From positions 20,593,008 to 20,657,007 of the forward strand of contig NC_092561.1 in NCBI RefSeq assembly GCF_037975245.1: a DNA stretch of 64,000 nucleotides. Reading direction: 5' to 3'. The translations under genes and the position numbers were made by a program. This document shows positions 22,924 through 36,560 of this stretch, in pieces. Origin of the DNA: Apostichopus japonicus. Lineage: Eukaryota; Echinodermata; Holothuroidea; Aspidochirotida; Stichopodidae. Under the pieces are notes generated by a model. It saw nothing but the letters and a program-made list of their open reading frames with translations. It was not told the origin of the DNA and did no database searches. The first letter of the stretch is position 1. The number at the start of each line of letters is the position of its first letter.

Positions 22924-25262
22924 GTTCATGTAAATATCCTGCTGGAAAAGATTTACTTATCTCTTTTGAAAAGGGTAAGGAATGTAAATTTAAGGCGCAT
23001 TGTTTAAACAAAGTCATAATTAATGGATAATGTTTTAAATAGGACCTACTATTTTTACATTCTATATGGGAACAATATCGTACTGCGTACGTTAAATTTT
23101 GCAACTTAAAAGGCGTATTAAGCAGTTTGTTCTTGCAGATAAAATTGTTTTGACGTATATAAATTTATTGGACTTGGATTTAGTGAAGATTTCAAATTTT
23201 CTATTGAATTACTTTGTAAACAAATGTGTTCAGCAGGTTTCAAGCAAACTATGTCTGTCTAATCTTTTACGAAATACAGCCGTCTTACAAATTTTGCTTT
23301 AGTGCAGATCGATCTTCGTGAAGACTTGTGTGAGTGTTATCCGCGTAGCAACATAATATATAAAATAGACAACCGACAGGATGTTGGTGAGTGACGTCAC
23401 AAGTGTTGCCAAATAATTCTAACTTTCTCTATAATCCGATCATTCGAAATTGTAGCTGAAACACAAAATTATATATTTTGAAAAGTACTTCTTGTTGGGT
23501 GTGTTACAGATGATTTTCAGAAAAACAATATTGGCGAAACATTCTTTCAGTTTAAATTAATGGCATATTACACACCTAAATTGTTTATGGAGGCGGTGGT
23601 ACGGAAAGCTTTTAGGGTACATCAATGGAAAACTTAATTTAGGAATAATTTGTGCCGATATTACTTATACAGGGCACGATGACTGACATTCAAATAGATT
23701 AACCATGTACGTCAGTAGTACATTGTGTTATTCCCTCCCATTAGTAATACGCCAGCTCTTCATATTCACTGCAGGGATACTTATCTCATATATGTTATAC
23801 ATCAGTTAGTGAAAGTCTTTTACCCGCTGACAAAAGGGGAAGTTAACATTTGATCTAAAAAATTGCAGACCCGTGGAGCACTTCCGTTAGTACTTCCTTT
23901 GAACTGGTAGTAACACTTTTCATGGGGAAGTTCCAGGGAATTTTCAGTTGTAGTCTTAGTTGGTATTATCAATAGTAACAAGGTATAGCTCGTAAATAAT
24001 ACACAGTGTAAGTTATTTCATGTGGATTTCTCGGAAAGAAATGTATAGAACAGCCTACCAGACGGTAGCCACCTATATCGTAACCTTTTAAATGTTTTTC
24101 AATTTGAAGATCATCCGACAATTTTCAATCGGATATCTTCAGTTCAATATACATTGATATTTCAAAAAGGTGATTGCGCCGGGAAAAAACATTCCCAAAA
24201 TAATATAACATGTAGCATAACGGTCATGAACATTAACTGCCAATGTTTTAACAGCAACATGAATGCATTACCAGTTACCGTTGTATTGTAGAACATTTCC
24301 CCAAAAGGGACATGCGGGAAGTCGTTGTCAATAGCCCTTATGATAACAAGATATAAGTTTTGAAAAGAATCTATACATTTGGAACATCAAATGGTACATT
24401 CTTAAGGATCAATTAGGCTACATTTGGGTTCTAAATTAATACATCTAAACGAAGTTTCGTCGGAACCTTTATGGAAGCGCCAAATGCTAATGAAGTTTTT
24501 TTTTTTTTTTTTTTTTTTTTATAAATGAGGGGTTCTGCTGTGGGGTTATTGAAGCCGCCAACCGTTTATGTGCAGTTTTTGGCGGGGAAAAGTCAAAGTT
24601 TGTAAGTCAAGTTGTAAATTTTTCTATCATTTAGATCTCCATAAATAACTCGTAACAGAAATTTGTGCTAATAATTATTATATTCAAAATTTCCCCGACA
24701 GATTTAGGGTAGAGGCAGTGCGGCAAATAAACTAATAAATTAGAAAGGGTGCTGCCCTAGAGTCATTGAAAGCCGTCTCCATTATTCTGCGAAATTATTA
24801 GATGATAAATAAGTCTCCATAAGTTACCTTTAACGCAAGGTTTTCTTATCAGTACTTTATTTGAGATTGATAAAGGGGGTGAGGTACACCCGTATTTATT
24901 ATCCAATTATCCCCTGACTGGATACCAAAAAAATCCCCCGACCGAACCATTTGCCCAAACCTGGCATTCAGAGGTGGGGCCATGGCCCCGCCCACCCCAC
25001 CCTCTTACATACGGCACTGATTCCTTCCCTTAAGAAAAGGGAAGACATGTACAAAGCTGTATTTGATATCAAATTTAAATAATTGGCATGTATAATAAGA
25101 ATGAATGTTATTGAGTGAAGCTGTTAAGTACTTTCATTTTTTGCTACAATGAAGGCTTGAAGTTAATGTAACTCTAGAGGAATTAATAACGAAAGGTCGC
25201 ACATTTATATAGATATAAACTGCTGTCATCTTTGTGCCGAGTCTTTCTTACTAGACATTTCC
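22823..25262. other. Intergenic region between receptors B and C
   Basis: It holds the AT microsatellite and a 25-base T run at 24496-24520. A GC-richer block at about 24870-25020 ('ggggccatggccccgcccacc', ending 'acggcactgattcc') resembles the end of a degraded DNA transposon, but I could not find a partner end. No gene is visible. Confidence 0.6.
22852..22916. repeat. Long AT dinucleotide microsatellite in receptor B 3' UTR
   Basis: About 33 AT units starting some 30 bases after the receptor B stop codon. It probably lies in the 3' UTR or immediately downstream. It is expected to be length-polymorphic. Confidence 0.9.
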
Positions 25263-25724
25263 GTGACAACGCTCACTATTGCTTGTAAATCACCATCAGT
25301 TATGGCTCGATTTGAATTTGTTCACTGCGTAGTCTCTTTTACCTGCATTTTCCTTTTTCAAATTTGTTTTGCTACGACGTTTCCTTCAATTGAGGAGAAG
25401 GACGTAAAATTGGAGAACATTGCATTTGTAATTGGAAGCAGCCTGAATCTTTCTTGTAACATCTTTCCTAATTGTTCACGAATGGTGTGGCAAATAGGAA
25501 TTCCCGGTTACCTCGTTAAAGAAGGTGATTGCGATGGCCAAAACAACTATTGCCATTACAAACATGGTAACCAAAGTGTCCTCTCCATGACGGGCAGAGC
25601 TACTCCTCACAGGAATTTAATTGAATGTCAATGCGAAGACCAAAATAAAACACTTATTCCAGTCAGACGATTCCAACTTTCATTCACATGTCAAGCCTTT
25701 GTGGAGGTCAACAGTGTCGTAACG
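25263..25724 (+). CDS. Receptor C exon 1: signal peptide and Ig-like domain 1
   Basis: 154 codons from the first ATG, phase 0 donor 'aacg|gtaact'. The leader is residues ~17-37. Family cysteines are retained: P-N-C before the Trp, E-C-Q-C, and C-Q-A-F-V-E-V at the end. Confidence 0.8.
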
Positions 25725-27304
25725 GTAACTATCAATACGTAGTACGCTATTAAAATGTTTTAAGGAAATTGTCATTTGCTTTCATTTTCAACGCTTCATG
25801 TTAAATAGGTAATCTTCCTTCACAGTAAAAGTACTTCTAGTATCTTAACAGATAGGCATATAACGGAGGTTGGTCCACCCAGTACTTTTGTAACTAATAG
25901 CCATTTCTTTTAAAACGTTAGTTTGCAACAAAAAAATGTTGGTAAAAGTTATCATATGTTATTGTCCCATATATGCATTCACATGTAAAAACTGTTTTTT
26001 CTTAAATCAGATTTACAACAGCTCTAGCTACTGTGAAACAGATACTAAAAGTCCCTTACATTTTTTCGTGACCAATGGAACAAATGTGACAGCTCGGTGC
26101 CAAGAAGGGTTATCGTCTATGACCAACTGCACTGTTATGAATGGTATACATGAAACTTCACATTGAAACTATTCTGCGAATTATCAAGCTTTTTTATAGC
26201 CTTAGCTATATACTTCATGATAGGAATAAAGTCACACTTATGTTTGATCTTCAACATCATCTTATTAGAGTTCAGATAGGAGCATCGGCACAGAGCTAAT
26301 TACGTACAGAAAGTACCTTTCTCAAGACCAAAATTAGAGAAACATTTAGCCCAGTGTAATTAATGTACATGCTATAAAACTTAAATAGTGTAAGTGTGTA
26401 AACCCTAAAGCAAGTTACGATTTTTTGTCATAGGATACGCTAGAAGATATTCACGTGAACAGGATATGTGGTGAGCAACTTCAACTGTTACAAATTATAT
26501 TGTGTGGGCCAAGTTGTAGTTCAGAAATGCAAATGTAAAGTTAATGTGATTTGCGTTCTCAATAGAACCAACTTTGACCGTTGAACCACTATGACCTTTT
26601 CCCTTTCTTTACACTTTTTATACTTCTTTTCTCCCCAAGATGAGACATCAGCTATGATTTTCATCACCTCTCTTGATACACACTGCTACGTTGAATGTAA
26701 CTCGACTCTTCCCTCTTGTCATTTGAAAATTGCGTTTCAAGCGTTCAATGAAGACGACATGAGGACTGGATCCATGAAGACACCTCTAACAACCATGAAC
26801 AGTTCGTTTCCTCCCATATTTATCATCATTTCTAGTACTAGTATTGTTTTTATTATTGTTGCTTTATTTCTACTTGCAACATGTATTTGCGCTCGTAGGT
26901 CAGACAAGTCTAAGAAAGCAATAGTACCCACTTACTCGACGGTAGACAAAACTCCCAGAACAAGCAATTCGACAGAGCTAGATGTGAAAGGCACCACTGC
27001 TAACAACCAAGTCAAAGATGGCGACTCATGCCATACCTCTGCTGATGTTGAGCAATACTATTGGGAGCCCGATAACGTTATTCCAACAACAAGAAGTAAC
27101 GCATTAACCAATCAAAAAGCCGCCTATCTTGATACCAATGATGAATTGCAGCTACCGATTGGTAACGCGATATGCCGAGTAGATGATGATACTATGTACG
27201 CTGTTTCAGATATCTCTTTCAATGAAATTGCCCATCACAAGCAGACCAAGTCCAATCCCGCTTCACACTTCGTTAACGAAACCTACATGACGATGACGGT
27301 TTGA
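25263..27304 (+). CDS. Receptor C: divergent Ig-like receptor with YMTM tail
   Basis: Predicted three exons: 25263-25724, 26011-26143, 26640-27304 (1260 nt, 419 residues). A second in-frame ATG at 25302 would give 406 residues and places the hydrophobic leader closer to the N-terminus, so it may be the true start. Domain 1 has Cys65, Trp76 and E-C-Q-C at Cys122. Domain 2 is split over exons 2-3 (V-T-A-R-C, then C-Y-V-E-C). A helix spans about 258-282, followed by C-A-R-R. Tail tyrosines: Tyr297 (YSTV), Tyr361 (YLDT), Tyr385 (MYAVS) and Tyr414 (YMTM, PI3K p85-type, like the CD28 YMNM class). Exon phases equal those of A, B and D. An activating or co-stimulatory role is inferred from the motif only. 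Confidence 0.83.
26011..26143 (+). CDS. Receptor C exon 2: first half of Ig-like domain 2
   Basis: 133 nt after 'cttaaatcag', ending 'aatg|gtatac', phase 0 to phase 1. It encodes 'TNGTNVTARCQEG', the counterpart of 'VTEGEDIRVNCP' in A. Confidence 0.78.
26640..27304 (+). CDS. Receptor C exon 3: half domain 2, membrane helix and YMTM tail
   Basis: 665 nt after the pyrimidine-rich acceptor 'cttttctccccaag'. It begins D-E-T-S, parallel to D-S-S in A and B, and ends N-E-T-Y-M-T-M-T-V. Confidence 0.83.
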
Positions 27305-30300
27305 ATATTTCAGCATCCCATAAATTTTTTCTCGAATTAAATATTTATTGTTCTTGAAATCGTTGACTGTGAGACAAACCCAAACAGATACTGGATATCT
27401 CTTTGTTAGGGCTGTATGACTGTGAGAGGGAATTAAGCCGACTTTGCTTAGGTCAAATGTGACTTTTTCTAAGCCATGAGATACCATACAGTACATGACT
27501 AAAGGCGGTCTGTGCAGTTACTGTAAATATCACTGCTCCTTGACGTTATTACAAAGTTCAAATTCAATAGCAAACTTTAGCCTACGCTTTGTTCTTTCTT
27601 TTCCAATTTAAACATTTGTTTTGCTTTCAAGAATTACATATTTCACCATTCCTGATGAAATTTTGTGTCCGATTTTGTATCATATTTCAAGCAAATTAAC
27701 AAGTTAATGTCGGTCAGTATGGCATACCAACGAATTGTAACATATATACAATTTTAATGGGACATATACTTTGGTGGCACGAAAGCAGTTCGATAAGATG
27801 TTTATTTTTTTATTTATCGGTGCTTACGTTTATTTCCATGTTACGTAAACGGCAATTTTCAAAAGTCTCGGCTCAGCATTTTTACTATAAAAGTGATCTT
27901 CGTCTTCTTGTAACTACAAATATAGGTCTTGAAATAGATGACTGTAAAAGGGCAAGCTAATCGAATAAATTGCTAATGGTATATACCGGGGAAAACACCT
28001 GTGCAGAACAGTGCAATATTCTACCTTACATAAAATCCCCCCTTCAATACGTGACCCAGTGATGGATGGATACAGATTTTCGTTACGAGAAAGATATATA
28101 TGTTATTCATTTCTTCTCTCAATGTTTCATGCAGTATGCATGTCGGATCCATCCACTTCCAGTTTTCGTCTTACCCTAAGATGGGGTCATTTACGGAAGG
28201 ATCACATTACTGTTGCAACGTATATGTCATAACCATTACTGTAGCATATCCTTGAAGAAGCATATTACAAGTTTATAATCACTCTTAAACCAACATTTGT
28301 CTTCCCTTCAGTCTACCAAATTTTAAGTCTAACATCTCCTAAAAAAATGCTTCATTCAATGAACTTCCGGATGTCAGTGGACAAAATCAGAAACGTCAAA
28401 AGCTTTAATTTTCTCCAAGCTCAACATGCCAAATATTCAGTTCAATCATGATATGAATGGTATTAAGACAGTAATTTATTAAATTAGTCTATGAAGTATT
28501 TGGAAATGTAAAGATAGGCGTACGTGATCAGAATCCCTTTCATTACACAATTCGTCAGACAAAGTACAACCATATATGGTATACTCTTCCAGGTATAACT
28601 AACAAGCGGTGATGTGATATGTTACAATAGATATTTCTGGAAAAGTAAAACAAGGTTTCCAACTATTGCTGCCAAAAGAAAACATAACCGCTACAAGGAA
28701 ATGGCGGAAACAGTTTTGTTTCCTGCCACGCTGCTGTAATATACGCAGTTTTATACTGAAGCACTTCCTGTTTAGTGAGCAATGTGAGTCACGACTGCCG
28801 AGCGGATATTCCTTATATGAAAATACCTTTCGAACTTGTATGGAGATAGATGCACAGAACCGAAATCGCCAAGGACAGGTTATAATAAGAGTGTTAATAC
28901 GTCTGATAACGACAAGGATGTATCGTCTCAGCATGATTTGTAGCAACAACAAAACATCTCTGAAAGCCTTTACAAATTTGTGACATTGACTGTAATTAAT
29001 ACATGATTGTTATCGTTTGTAAAATCAGCGTTTAGTTAGGACGAACATGTCAGCGCTCTAACGTAAACTACCTTACTGCTTGTCTTACGAACTCTTGGCA
29101 ATAAATGATTACCACAATACTTTCTTTCTTAACAAGATATGCTATTCTTCACAATTCAACCATCACATTAGTTGCATGTTTCTATAGTAGACAGAGAACA
29201 ATGTTACACATGGAGGGTTAACCAAATCACTTAACATAAAGTACCAATAAATCCACGGATCAAATGTCTATCCCTTACCTTAGAAGCACTTAAGATTTAG
29301 GATACTGTGTTTGTTTGGTGGTTTTTATTTCACCATAAACATCATCCATCATCTTCAACACTGTCAACAACTTTGTACATCCGTTTATCTGATACAAACA
29401 ATAATATACACACATATCCATATATAGACGGACGGACGGACAGACAGACAGATATAACAACATTGGTAACTTGTCACATCCACACAGCTAAGTATTTTTT
29501 GCACAAGTCAACAAGTTGTTCTCGGAGCGCATCAGTGTGCCACATCTTTGTGTCCCCGAGGGCTTCCCCAAAGGGTACCACCAGAAACCAGCGCACTCAA
29601 CTAATATAACAGGTCACCTCGCCTGTCCTCATTTATGAGCAAAGAGAGTCATAGAAATTTAGCGCAGTACCGAAGGACACCACTTTTTTACCGTTTTTAT
29701 TAATTTGACAAATGGTTTAAATTTCGGAGCGTTCACATAGGAACTACAGTAACCACGTTGTTTATCACTTGACCATAAGCAATCAAACGGATCGATAGCA
29801 CTGAGTGATGCAATACATATGATCTACACACGAAGCTTTATATAGGTCTTACTATACTTTCATAGCAAAGCAAAGGGTTCAAGTAATGAATAAAGCTATT
29901 GAATTTTTATGCGTGTAGACCTATTTACTGATAATATATTGTTAAAGCGAGCTAGTGTGTTGTATATTTACATTCAGTCTAGACAGCTAAAATCGTGTTC
30001 ACCTCTATAGCTTATACTATAGTGAGCCAGTGTCACTACATGAAAGCTGTATTAAATACCGGTGTGTTGCTTATTTCAACGGGAGTTAGTATCCTTCTGC
30101 AGGAAGAGACTTGACAGAGTAGATTTATACAAGACTAGTAGAGTTATCATGGAATATTAATCTCGTCATCTAGTAGGGGAATTTATAAACAAGGAAATAC
30201 ATATATAATAGCTTTATATACAATTATATATATATATATCCATAGTACATTGATCGCTTTAATGCAGATCAGCGGTCGATCTTCCCAGTTTGACACTGTC

Positions 30301-30622
30301 GATAATCTGACTAGGCGCTTACATAAACTACTATAGCCACGTAAACTGATAGGCTAGTACATGCACTATGGTAACTTTACTAACTTCACTGACACTGATT
30401 AAAAGAAATGAGTTCAAATTAGTTTTAAGGTGTATTAGAGTAAAAGTTATAAACATAACGACAGACTCTTCTGAAGTGCAATGAGCTGGAAAGCATCACA
30501 TCATTACCTGCTTTCGTTTTCATGTTTACGTGCTAGTCTTCTAAAGTTTGTTTAATAGTTTCAAGGACGAGATATCAATATACACAACTCTCATCCTATA
30601 CTACATAAAACATAAAATGCAA

Positions 30623-30651
30623 AACTGCTTTGAGAGTCCCTCAAAGCAGTT
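30623..30651. repeat. Perfect 12-bp inverted repeat hairpin
   Basis: AACTGCTTTGAG, a five-base spacer, then CTCAAAGCAGTT. A perfect 12-bp stem, function unknown. It could be part of a degraded foldback element. Directly downstream, 'ggcgatcaagattgta' appears twice (about 30791 and 30882). Confidence 0.8.
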
Positions 30652-32913
30652 GAGCTGTATGGACTTATGGTACTTTGTTGACAGACATTAAGATATTTTA
30701 TAACGATTTCAAGGAGACATAACACAACCATCACTTTTGGTCTATAGCCTTGTTCACATTTGAGAACGCATGGAGGATATGATCCCGCAAGGGCGATCAA
30801 GATTGTAGTGTGGACACTAGCACACTTAGGATCAGATCCCGCAAACATGATATCTCTTTCGAGGAGGATACGGATCCCTCAATGGCGATCAAGATTGTAT
30901 TGTGAATCCTCTGGGAATCAAGCCACCCGAAATCTACCTTCACTTGACCTCGTTTACTCATAAACTGGCGCAAACGAATGTAACAAAGCCCTCACAGTGA
31001 CGTGTAACAATAGTCGTGACCTCTTCTAGTTTGCGTAAATGTTCTTAGTTCGTTATTGATCCACCTTGCATTCTCAAATGTAGACACGTCCGGATTCAGC
31101 CTTATTACCTGTTTGGGGAAGAACACGATCCTGACCCCCCACAGACAGAATTAAAGTTTCATAACACTAAAGACCTGATCAAGACTTAATATGACATCCT
31201 CGAGCTATAAGTGCTTCAATGTTCTTAGGATTTTTGTTAATCAAAACAATGGTCACTTTCTTTAAGTGAGATGGGCTTGAAAATTCTAAATCTGAGCTAA
31301 CGATGGATTCTAGTCGAATTCTGATATCACAGATTTACATAATGACAGCTTACAGACCCAAATTTCCAAAACAGAACAAGGTAGATCTTAGCTGTGTTGC
31401 ATAGCTTCTCTGCGGTCTAATCCGTTGCTCAAAACGTATTAAAGAAATAGTATATTAACTATATAACACATTGATTGATCGTTTGCCTATTACAAGAGTA
31501 CTGTTTTTATTGATAAGTAGTTATATACGTTGACGAACTGTAATTGTAATGAACGTGAACTGTCAACTTTAAGTCTCATTTCAGCTTTTAAATCTTCTAA
31601 CTCCATTAAAAATAATCCTCCTAATTGTATTATTATGTATAATACGTCGCTCCGTGTTGCTTTAAAGTCCTCCATTTTACTTGGATTGCTGTCAAATCGG
31701 TGCCCTAAGGGAACTTCCCAAAGGTTTCCTTACATATTCCTAAATCTCCGAGTCAAAGAAAGTAAGACGAATTTTCAATTGACATTAGGTGACGAAGTCT
31801 CTAAGGCGAGGAAAATACCCGTTAAGAAATTCCCTACTCTATTATTGATTGCTATATTGCATTCATTAAATAATTCAGTTTTGTATTCTCACCCCCCCCC
31901 CCACCCCCTCCCAAATATATATGTGTATATTTACAGGCCTAATGACCTCATAGGATGCTGTAAAAATATTATTGAGTAGACTAAAACTCCAAATGTTAAG
32001 TGCACTGAGCTTGTTTTTGCAAATGCAGCTATAAAAACTAACAAAGGTTTCAGAAAATGTGCTATGAGTTAAAAGTGAAAATGAATCTAAATATAACTTA
32101 GCGACGGGAACTTAACCATCAATCCCAAAGTGCCTGGGACTGCAACAACAGTTTAATAGTGCGAGCCTCTTCACTTTTCATATATTCATTAGAGATTCTT
32201 TCTTTTGAGAGGCATGTTACGATTCGTGGTGAATTCCCTCATTCGCTCATGAAGCTTTTGAGATCGGTATATGCACTATACAATGTGAGTTTGTCATTGT
32301 GATCAATGTGAAAATAAAATTCTTTCCATTAATGGTTGAAATGATTTCATTTGCGATCCACAGAACATTTCGTAAACTTGCTTCATGTTATCTACTTAGC
32401 TGTCGGTTTGTATTATAAATATAAACTATACAGCCAAACTGGACGGAAAAGACGTTTAATTAAGGGAACGTATATTCCCCTGCACGTCGTTATATTCGAA
32501 ATGTTACACGACGTACAAGACAGCAATAGGTGACGTCATAAATTGAGGAAATATTGACAAACGCCAAAGTTAATATAGGACATTTCTAAGTGTCAGACGG
32601 TCATTGATGCTTCATCGTGTTGAGTCATTCGTTTCAATAAAGTTCATAAATTACTCCTCACAACCACATCCTGCTAGCTGGTAGCTTTTAAAATGAATAT
32701 TTTTTTTATAAAGGTTACATTCACAAGTATAGTTTTAAAGAAGATTTTGGATCATGGTATTATTTTACAAATTTCCAATAAACTGAAAGCTAACCTTACA
32801 AATTTTTAAATTCACAACACTTTTAATTCATATATAAATAACACACGAAACAACAGTTTAATACGAGGACAGTTAAGTGCATTATGATTCTTTAACCTGA
32901 CATCTGACAAAAG

Positions 32914-33009
32914 AATACACGGGTATGGTGCACCTAGTGTGCCATAAGTCATGAATTCGACATATGTCAATTTTATGACTCATGGCACACTAGGCGCACA
33001 ATACACGGG
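32914..33009. mobile_element. 76-bp hairpin element flanked by a 10-bp direct repeat
   Basis: AATACACGGG occurs at 32914-32923 and 33000-33009. It brackets a hairpin whose 25-base arms (32928-32952 and 32975-32999) contain 'cctagtgtgccat' and its complement with about two mismatches. The loop region is itself partly palindromic (GACATATGTC). The direct repeats look like a target-site duplication of a miniature foldback element. A miRNA-like precursor is an alternative. Confidence 0.65.
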
Positions 33010-35135
33010 ACGTTTCTGAACCATGAAAATGTTGTTTTACTTTGACCTTTCATTATTTTTTCTTTTTTTTGTGTCTTATTCCGAATCCTCCTTTCTTTTG
33101 TGTTTTTTCATTGACCAGGAAGTTCTATATTAGAGGGAGCGATACAATCATACAACATGACATAACGTGAATATGTTAATATTCTTTTGTCACAATTGCG
33201 AATTCAACAATGAAACTTCTATGCGAAGGTGGGAAGGTGCAACGAGTCTGACATTGTAGGCAACCACGTGTTACCAAAGTTATTATTTTTTACAATGATA
33301 ATTTTGAGAGAAAAAAAAGCTCGATTGTACCAACTATGTAGATTTTTTTTTATCTGAATAAAATTTTCATTTTTTTTTTATAGCAGCTGCTTCATCCTTA
33401 ACTTGCTTGTAACGAGAATGTGATTGCGTCACGTGTTCAGTGGACGCACAGGCTGGAAACGGTCAACGCGGTCGCAAAAAAAATAGTCACATCACCGCAA
33501 CAAAGGAAAGGATGCGCGCACGGCACATTTAGATGACCGGGCAGCTTTGCATCCATACCCTCCCCTCGTGCCCTTTTTTCAAATTTCATTTTGGTGCGAC
33601 GTCATTAGATACATTACAGGTAAACTCGGCCACAAAAATCTCTCACTTTTGATAAAATTGCATACGCAATGAAAACCGCAGTTGGCAAGTTACCCAACAA
33701 ACTATTGGTGAAAAGAAAATTGTACACCATCACATGATTCCTTGGTTGGGCTCATCTGAACCAGTGAGAATTTGTGAATTCGATTCGATCTTGAACATTT
33801 CTTTCGCACAGAGACGTTTCCATAATATACACACCAAATAAAAAAAATCAAGCTGGGAGTTTTCAGGGGTTAGTTTCACTTTCCTTCACTGGGCGTTTGA
33901 ATGCAAAACTTAAATGGTCAAGCTAATGAGGTACATTATTGTTGGGTTTTCTCAAAAAGCTGATGTAATGCAAACGTATGTTTTTTCTATGTTTTCAAGA
34001 TGCACTTTATATTGGCAACTCCTGAGGATTTTTATTTATGAGGAAAGAACATTATGGTAAACATTCTGGTGAAAGTGTTATGCAATTTTTATATTGCGTT
34101 TTTGAAATTTGGAAATTGCCAGTTTTCACCATGAAAAATTTGTTACATGCTTTGCTTAAAAATGAACATCCAATATTCTTCATCAAATTTTAGATGCATG
34201 TATGTGTGTGAGTGTGCCATACTTTAACATGGAAAAGGGTCGGACTGGCCGGGGTTGGGCAGACTTGCCTATAGTGGTTGGGGAAAAGGAAAAAACAACT
34301 GTGAATAAAACTTATGCATACAATTTACATTGGTATCTGTTAAAGAGAACTCACATCAGGGGTTCTTAAATATGTGAGCAAGTATACTAGGCCTTTTAGG
34401 GGGCGTTTTCTTGTGTCATCGAGATCAATGCGAAATACTTCCTACATCATTTTAGGAGCTCAATTAAATCAATTAAAAATGAAATTGCAGTATTTTCATT
34501 CTTGCATTTTTTCTCTAGGCAGACGTTTTACGTTGATTTCCTACATTCACAGCGTCTGCATAGCTATGTAATTGAGTTGCATACCGTACAGTAGCACGTC
34601 CATGCCAGCAAATATAGTGACTAGTCTACGGCATAATTTCCTGCTTCGGAATTTGGCAGTAACTTTATTGTTGTATGTTAGTGACATGTTTCGTATTTTT
34701 GGTTCGTGCAAATTATAGACCTATCACTTCATGCTTCCGTTATGCACAAGCCAATGTGATGTCATGGGTCATGATAACTAGGCAATTGTGTGTTCCTGTA
34801 GGGGTATTTTAAAGTGCATGTTTTCATGCAGGACTGCAGGGAAGTTCTCTCTGAGCATGCAGACGTAAACATTTTCAAGATGGACACAACTTTATAAACC
34901 CTACTGTACAGGCAAGGCCTATAAACTGATATGGCGCCATAGTCGGTCACATAGCTAATATTGCACAATATAAGCAGCTACTAGTAGCATGGTGAGCTCA
35001 TCATTGACGCACTTAAGGATTTGATTAGCAATGTCTAATAAGGAAAATTCCAAATCACTCAACGTGTTCGTTTCTCGTATGTAAGGTACTTCAGAAATGT
35101 AATGATCAACATATTTGATGTTCTGTGCCTACACA

Positions 35136-35490
35136 CAGGGCGTAGCGAAGGGTTTTTTGTTGGGGGTGTGGAGAATTTGATTTGCCGACGGATCTGGAAG
35201 TGGTGACTGAAATGGGGGAGGGGTCTAAGGGTAGGGGTATCCCCCTCCCCTTTGGAAAATTGTTAGTTTTGAAACGTCCTTAGATGCAAACTGGTGCATA
35301 TTTTAAGTCAAATTTGGCACGGAAGATGCTCCCGTTCTCCTTTTCTCTATTCAGCTTTCCTTCTTTCTTCCCTTTCCGCTCTCTTCACCTTTTCTCCTTT
35401 TCCCGACAGACCCAAAATTTGCCGACAGCGACCAAATTATTGGGGGGTGTGACACCCCCACCCCCCCCCCCCCCGCTCGCTACGCCCCTG
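35136..35490. mobile_element. Non-autonomous hAT-type element with perfect 8-bp TSD
   Basis: The left end starts CAGGGCGTAGCGA. The right end is its complement (tcgctacgcccctg). Both are flanked by CCTACACA at 35128-35135 and 35491-35498. An 8-bp duplication and CAG-type ends are hallmarks of hAT transposition. The 355-bp body has long C-runs and no transposase. Confidence 0.82.
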
Positions 35491-35679
35491 CCTACACAAC
35501 GTACAATTGGGCAGAATTTGAGCACAAAATGTCTGCTGTGTCAAGTTCTTCATACCCCGAAATTGACACATTCGTCGATTAGCTTACTTCAACTTTAAGG
35601 TAAGTATACATCTAATATAAAATTTATAAAATAAGTCATTTTGTACCAAAGAATGTTCTCTTTACGCTTTACCATTCTC

Positions 35680-36470
35680 TGATCTACTCGCACCTATCTT
35701 ATTGTAACATTGTATAGGGTAATACTCATCCCACTTACCTTAATCGCTTGTTTATTCTTCAGGGGAAAAAAAGCTATTCGTATAATCACACTGTCTGACT
35801 AGAGCTCACACTTCGCACCTCTTTAAAGATTTAAAGATTCTCACCTTGTCTGACATTCATAGATTTCAACTAGGTATTTTCATGTATAAAGTTAACAATA
35901 ACCTTCTGCTCTTGCTGCTATGCAGACACTTTAGCTTAAACTCAGACATACATGACCATTTTACAAGACACTCGAGTAATTTACATTTGTATAGTATCCG
36001 CTCTAACATTCAAAAAAATCTTTCAGTTTCTGAGGTACCCCAATTATGCATGGAATTATCTTGAAAACACGGTTAAAAATGTCCCATCACTTGCAATTTT
36101 TTTCTAAAAGTCTGAAGCATTTACTTTAATTCAATTGCTGAACAGTTTTAGATGGCTAAGGTACTACATATTTTTTGGTTTTTTCCTTTTCCTTTTTTTC
36201 TTTTTTTGTCATTACATATATGATAATTCTTTACATTGTATAATGTTATCTAATGTAACGTAAGTACAGTAACATGGTTTATTTATGTGTGCAACCTTTG
36301 TTTTATTGCATACATTATTCTTTTTTTTTCTTATCGTCTTTGTACGGGGTCTGCCTCGTAAGAGCCTCGGCTTTCTCAGACCTCCTCCACTTGTCACATA
36401 CATTTTCTTCTATTATTGTGTAATATATTTTGAATGTGGAAACAAATAAATGAAATGAAATGAAAAATAA
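35680..36470 (+). mobile_element. Degenerate LINE 3' fragment
   Basis: Frames read Y-C-N-I-V-(stop)-G-N-T-H-P-T-Y-L-N-R-L-F-I-L-Q, then K-K-A-I-R-I-I-T, then S-D-I-H-R-F-Q-L-G-I-F-M-Y-K, and finally S-N-I-Q-K-N-L-S-V-S-E-V-P-Q-L. These are the ordered C-terminal blocks of a CR1/jockey-like reverse transcriptase, with stops and frameshifts. The 3' end terminates in 'aaataaatgaaatgaaatga', a TGAAA-type tail. It is inactive and 5'-truncated. Confidence 0.8.
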
Positions 36471-36560
36471 TTGACCCTGGATACTTTTTGTTACACTCTG
36501 AGCATCTAAGCTCAGGTCCCAGAGCGTAATGGTATCATGTTGACTTATTTGTAGGGAGTA

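Noticed and set aside
30746-31095. Possible foldback element with 'acatttgagaa' near the left and its complement near the right
   Set aside because: The similarity covers only about 17 imperfect bases and no target duplication was seen.
31490-31979. 149-codon plus-strand frame and a 61-codon minus-strand frame
   Set aside because: Runs into simple C-rich and AT-rich sequence and shows no domain. It is possibly a transposon relic but cannot be assigned.
35284-35598. 104-codon plus-strand frame with a proline run
   Set aside because: It lies across the hAT-type element and its C-homopolymer, so it is a by-product of the repeat.
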